This document shows, piece by piece, positions 6,866-8,076 of a DNA stretch of 8,076 bases (position 1 is the stretch's first letter; each line of letters opens with the position of its first letter). The notes under the pieces are model-generated. The model searched no databases, was not told where the DNA came from, and saw only the letters and a list, made by a program, of their open reading frames with translations. The stretch is from Robiginitomaculum sp. (lineage in GTDB: Bacteria > Pseudomonadota > Alphaproteobacteria > Caulobacterales > Maricaulaceae), in assembly GCA_027071965.1 (NCBI GenBank), contig JALSYJ010000288.1, positions 1 to 8,076 on the forward strand, read 5' to 3'. A program made the position numbers and the translations under genes.

Positions 6866-6894
6866 AACATATTCACTCTTTGTTCTCATGTCAA
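6866..6894 (-). promoter_or_regulatory. sigma70 promoter of the SOS micro-gene
   Basis: A perfect -35, TTGACA (6889-6894), is followed after exactly 17 nt by TATGTT (6866-6871) as -10, both on the minus strand. The predicted start is near 6859. With an ideal -35 and spacing it should be strong when free of repressor. It may also feed transcription on through the repeat region into dnaE. Confidence 0.72.
6871..6885. promoter_or_regulatory. LexA operator 2, one mismatch (ATTC-N7-GTTC)
   Basis: ATTCACTCTTTGTTC differs from the GTTC-N7-GTTC box by one base in the first half-site. It fills the -10/-35 spacer of the micro-gene promoter. Its start is 25 bp from the start of operator 1, about two and a half helical turns, and both have the same orientation and similar spacers. 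Confidence 0.55.
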
Positions 6895-6946
6895 TGGTTA
6901 TTTTCGGTGATAAGGCAAACACTTATACAATCTCAATGTTTGGTTT

Positions 6947-7648
6947 TTATTGAGGTTTATTTGCGACAGTACGCCCGCCTTGCAATGTCAGCACCCTGTC
7001 CATATATGCCGTCAACGACATGTTGTGGGTTGCCACTAATGCGGCCACCCCTTCGATGCGCACCAAATCGAACAGGCTTTGAAACACTGTGGCGGAGGTG
7101 GTAGGATCCAGATTGCCAGTTGGCTCATCGGCGAGCAGAACCGCAGGTTTGTTCGCCAATGCTCTGGCGATAGCCACCCGCTGCTGTTCCCCGCCTGATA
7201 GTTGGGCGGGCTGGTGTTGGATACGATCAGAAAGCCCCATTACCCCAAGCAGTCTATCTGCTTCTTCTTTAGCTTGTTTTTGGCCGATACCGGCAATCAG
7301 CATAGGCATTGCCACATTATCCAGAGCTGAAAACTCTGGCAGCAAATGATGAAACTGATAAACAAATCCTATTTTTTCGCGGCGTATTATAGTGCGGGCT
7401 CGATCCGAAAGCGAAAGGCACTCCCGATCATTTATCCAGACCTTTCCTGATTTTGGCCGCTCCAGCAAACCAGCGGCATGCAAGAGTGTTGATTTACCCG
7501 AGCCAGAAGGCCCAAGCAGGCCGACAATTTCCCCGGCCTCGACATGCAGTGATACATTTTGCAGTACATGCAGAATTTGCGTTCCGCTAAGAAAACTTTG
7601 GCTTAGATTCTCAACCCGCAAAATAGATTGTCCAGAGATATCACTCAT
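6947..7648 (-). CDS. lolD: Lipoprotein-releasing ABC transporter ATPase LolD
   Basis: LolD is the cytoplasmic ATPase that powers extraction of outer-membrane lipoproteins from the inner membrane by the LolC/E permease and hand-over to LolA. The protein is 233 residues, the normal length. Walker A is GPSGSGKST at 46-54, the Q-loop glutamine is Gln98 ([16 protein letters not shown]), the ABC signature is LSGGEQQR at 150-157, Walker B is [12 protein letters not shown] at 170-181, and the H-loop histidine is His208. All catalytic residues are present. I start at the ATG 7648-7646 (MSDISGQS), which overlaps the upstream permease stop by 8 nt and has GAGG 9 nt upstream; a TTG five codons earlier lacks support. 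The overlap implies translational coupling and subunit pairing. The general MacB/LolD/FtsE ATPase family looks alike, but the permease partner and position before dnaE favour LolD. A weak 6-bp inverted repeat (6916-6942) follows the stop, without a U-run. Confidence 0.93.
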   Translation of the reverse strand: MSDISGQSILRVENLSQSFLSGTQILHVLQNVSLHVEAGEIVGLLGPSGSGKSTLLHAAGLLERPKSGKVWINDRECLSLSDRARTIIRREKIGFVYQFHHLLPEFSALDNVAMPMLIAGIGQKQAKEEADRLLGVMGLSDRIQHQPAQLSGGEQQRVAIARALANKPAVLLADEPTGNLDPTTSATVFQSLFDLVRIEGVAALVATHNMSLTAYMDRVLTLQGGRTVANKPQ

Positions 7649-8076
7649 AGCGCAAAGCCTCAACAGGGTCGAGTTTTGATGCTCGCCACGAAGGATAAAG
7701 AGTTACCAATACCGAGGCAATAAAACCAAAAAGCGCAATAATCAGCACTTCATTCCAATCGACGATTGCTGGTAGTCTGGCCAGGCCGTAAACCTCTTCA
7801 TCAAATATCTTGCCCCCCGGCGAAAACAAGCCAAATACCCATTGCAGAAAATCCTGAATAGGATCAATAAACCACGCAAACAAGACGCCCAGAACAATGC
7901 CAAAAAACGTACCAAAAACCCCGATGGTGGCACCAACCAGAATGAAAACCCGCATCATGGCGCCTTGACTGGCACCCATAGTCCTAAGAATGGCGATATC
8001 CTTGCCCTTATTTTTCACCAGCATAACCAGGCCTGAAATGATGTTTAGCGCCGCAATCAATACCACCAGCATCAAA
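7641..8076 (-). CDS. Lipoprotein-releasing permease LolC/LolE family, C-terminal 145 residues; start outside the window
   Basis: This is the C-terminal membrane half of the inner-membrane permease that, with LolD, lifts lipoproteins into the Lol pathway. The part seen starts inside a transmembrane helix (LVVLIAALNIISGLVMLV), followed by the cytoplasmic coupling stretch KNKGKDIAILRTMGAS, which is highly typical of LolC/LolE and contacts the ATPase. A second helix runs over about residues 43-70 (VFILVGATIGVFGTFFGIVL and on), then a periplasmic loop of about 38 residues. A third helix lies at about 109-127, and the protein ends in [18 protein letters not shown], the family's usual C-terminus. 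This is the FtsX-like domain. The TGA stop at 7641 lies inside the lolD start region (8-nt overlap). LolC and LolE cannot be separated from this part alone, and alphaproteobacteria often have one such permease gene beside lolD. Confidence 0.93.
   Translation of the reverse strand, partial: LMLVVLIAALNIISGLVMLVKNKGKDIAILRTMGASQGAMMRVFILVGATIGVFGTFFGIVLGVLFAWFIDPIQDFLQWVFGLFSPGGKIFDEEVYGLARLPAIVDWNEVLIIALFGFIASVLVTLYPSWRASKLDPVEALRYE

Noticed and set aside
6629..6910. 93-codon plus-strand reading frame across the lolD-dnaE gap
   Set aside because: It is built from the palindrome arms and the antisense of the micro-gene and its promoter, has no ribosome binding site and resembles no protein family.
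6916..6942. CAAACA/TGTTTG inverted repeat as the lolD terminator
   Set aside because: Only 6 bp with a 15-nt loop and no U-run on the transcribed strand; not strong enough to call.
7649..7663. TTG start five codons upstream for LolD
   Set aside because: The ATG at 7648 has a GAGG site and a standard overlap with the permease stop; the extra residues are not LolD-like.

Overview
This window looks like chromosomal DNA of a moderately AT-leaning alphaproteobacterium. Every gene I accept lies on the minus strand, so transcription runs from high to low coordinates: lolC/lolE (3' end) > lolD > a 30-codon SOS-type small gene > dnaE > rpsB > tsf > pyrH (5' part). The lineage is inferred from three things: the order lolCD-dnaE and rpsB-tsf-pyrH, GTTC-N7-GTTC operators (the alphaproteobacterial LexA box), and the protein sequences themselves. 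No species can be named from the sequence alone.

Positions 6947-8076 carry the end of a LolC/LolE-type permease and LolD. They overlap by 8 nt, and together they form the lipoprotein-releasing ABC transporter. Positions 6380-6946 are the only sizeable gap between recognised household genes. It is not empty. It holds a sigma70-type promoter covered by two LexA-type operators, a 30-residue single-helix membrane protein with a good Shine-Dalgarno site (a candidate analogue of the Caulobacter SOS division inhibitor SidA), a compact 44-bp composite palindrome, a second copy of the same palindrome opened up by a three-unit minisatellite, and a hairpin in the dnaE leader.

Positions 2912-6379 encode the replicative polymerase alpha subunit DnaE, with all three catalytic aspartates and a beta-clamp motif. 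Positions 2757-2911 hold an rpsB promoter with a GC-rich discriminator and a leader that can fold next to the ribosome binding site, as expected for S2 autoregulation. Ribosomal protein S2 (1677-2756) has an unusual tail of about 130 residues, charged and rich in Lys/Ala/Pro. Next come a strong hairpin in the rpsB-tsf gap, EF-Ts (634-1560) and the first 184 codons of UMP kinase pyrH (1-553).

Together the genes cover lipoprotein export, replication, translation and UMP phosphorylation. The item most worth attention is the SOS-controlled micro-gene placed directly upstream of the replicative polymerase gene.
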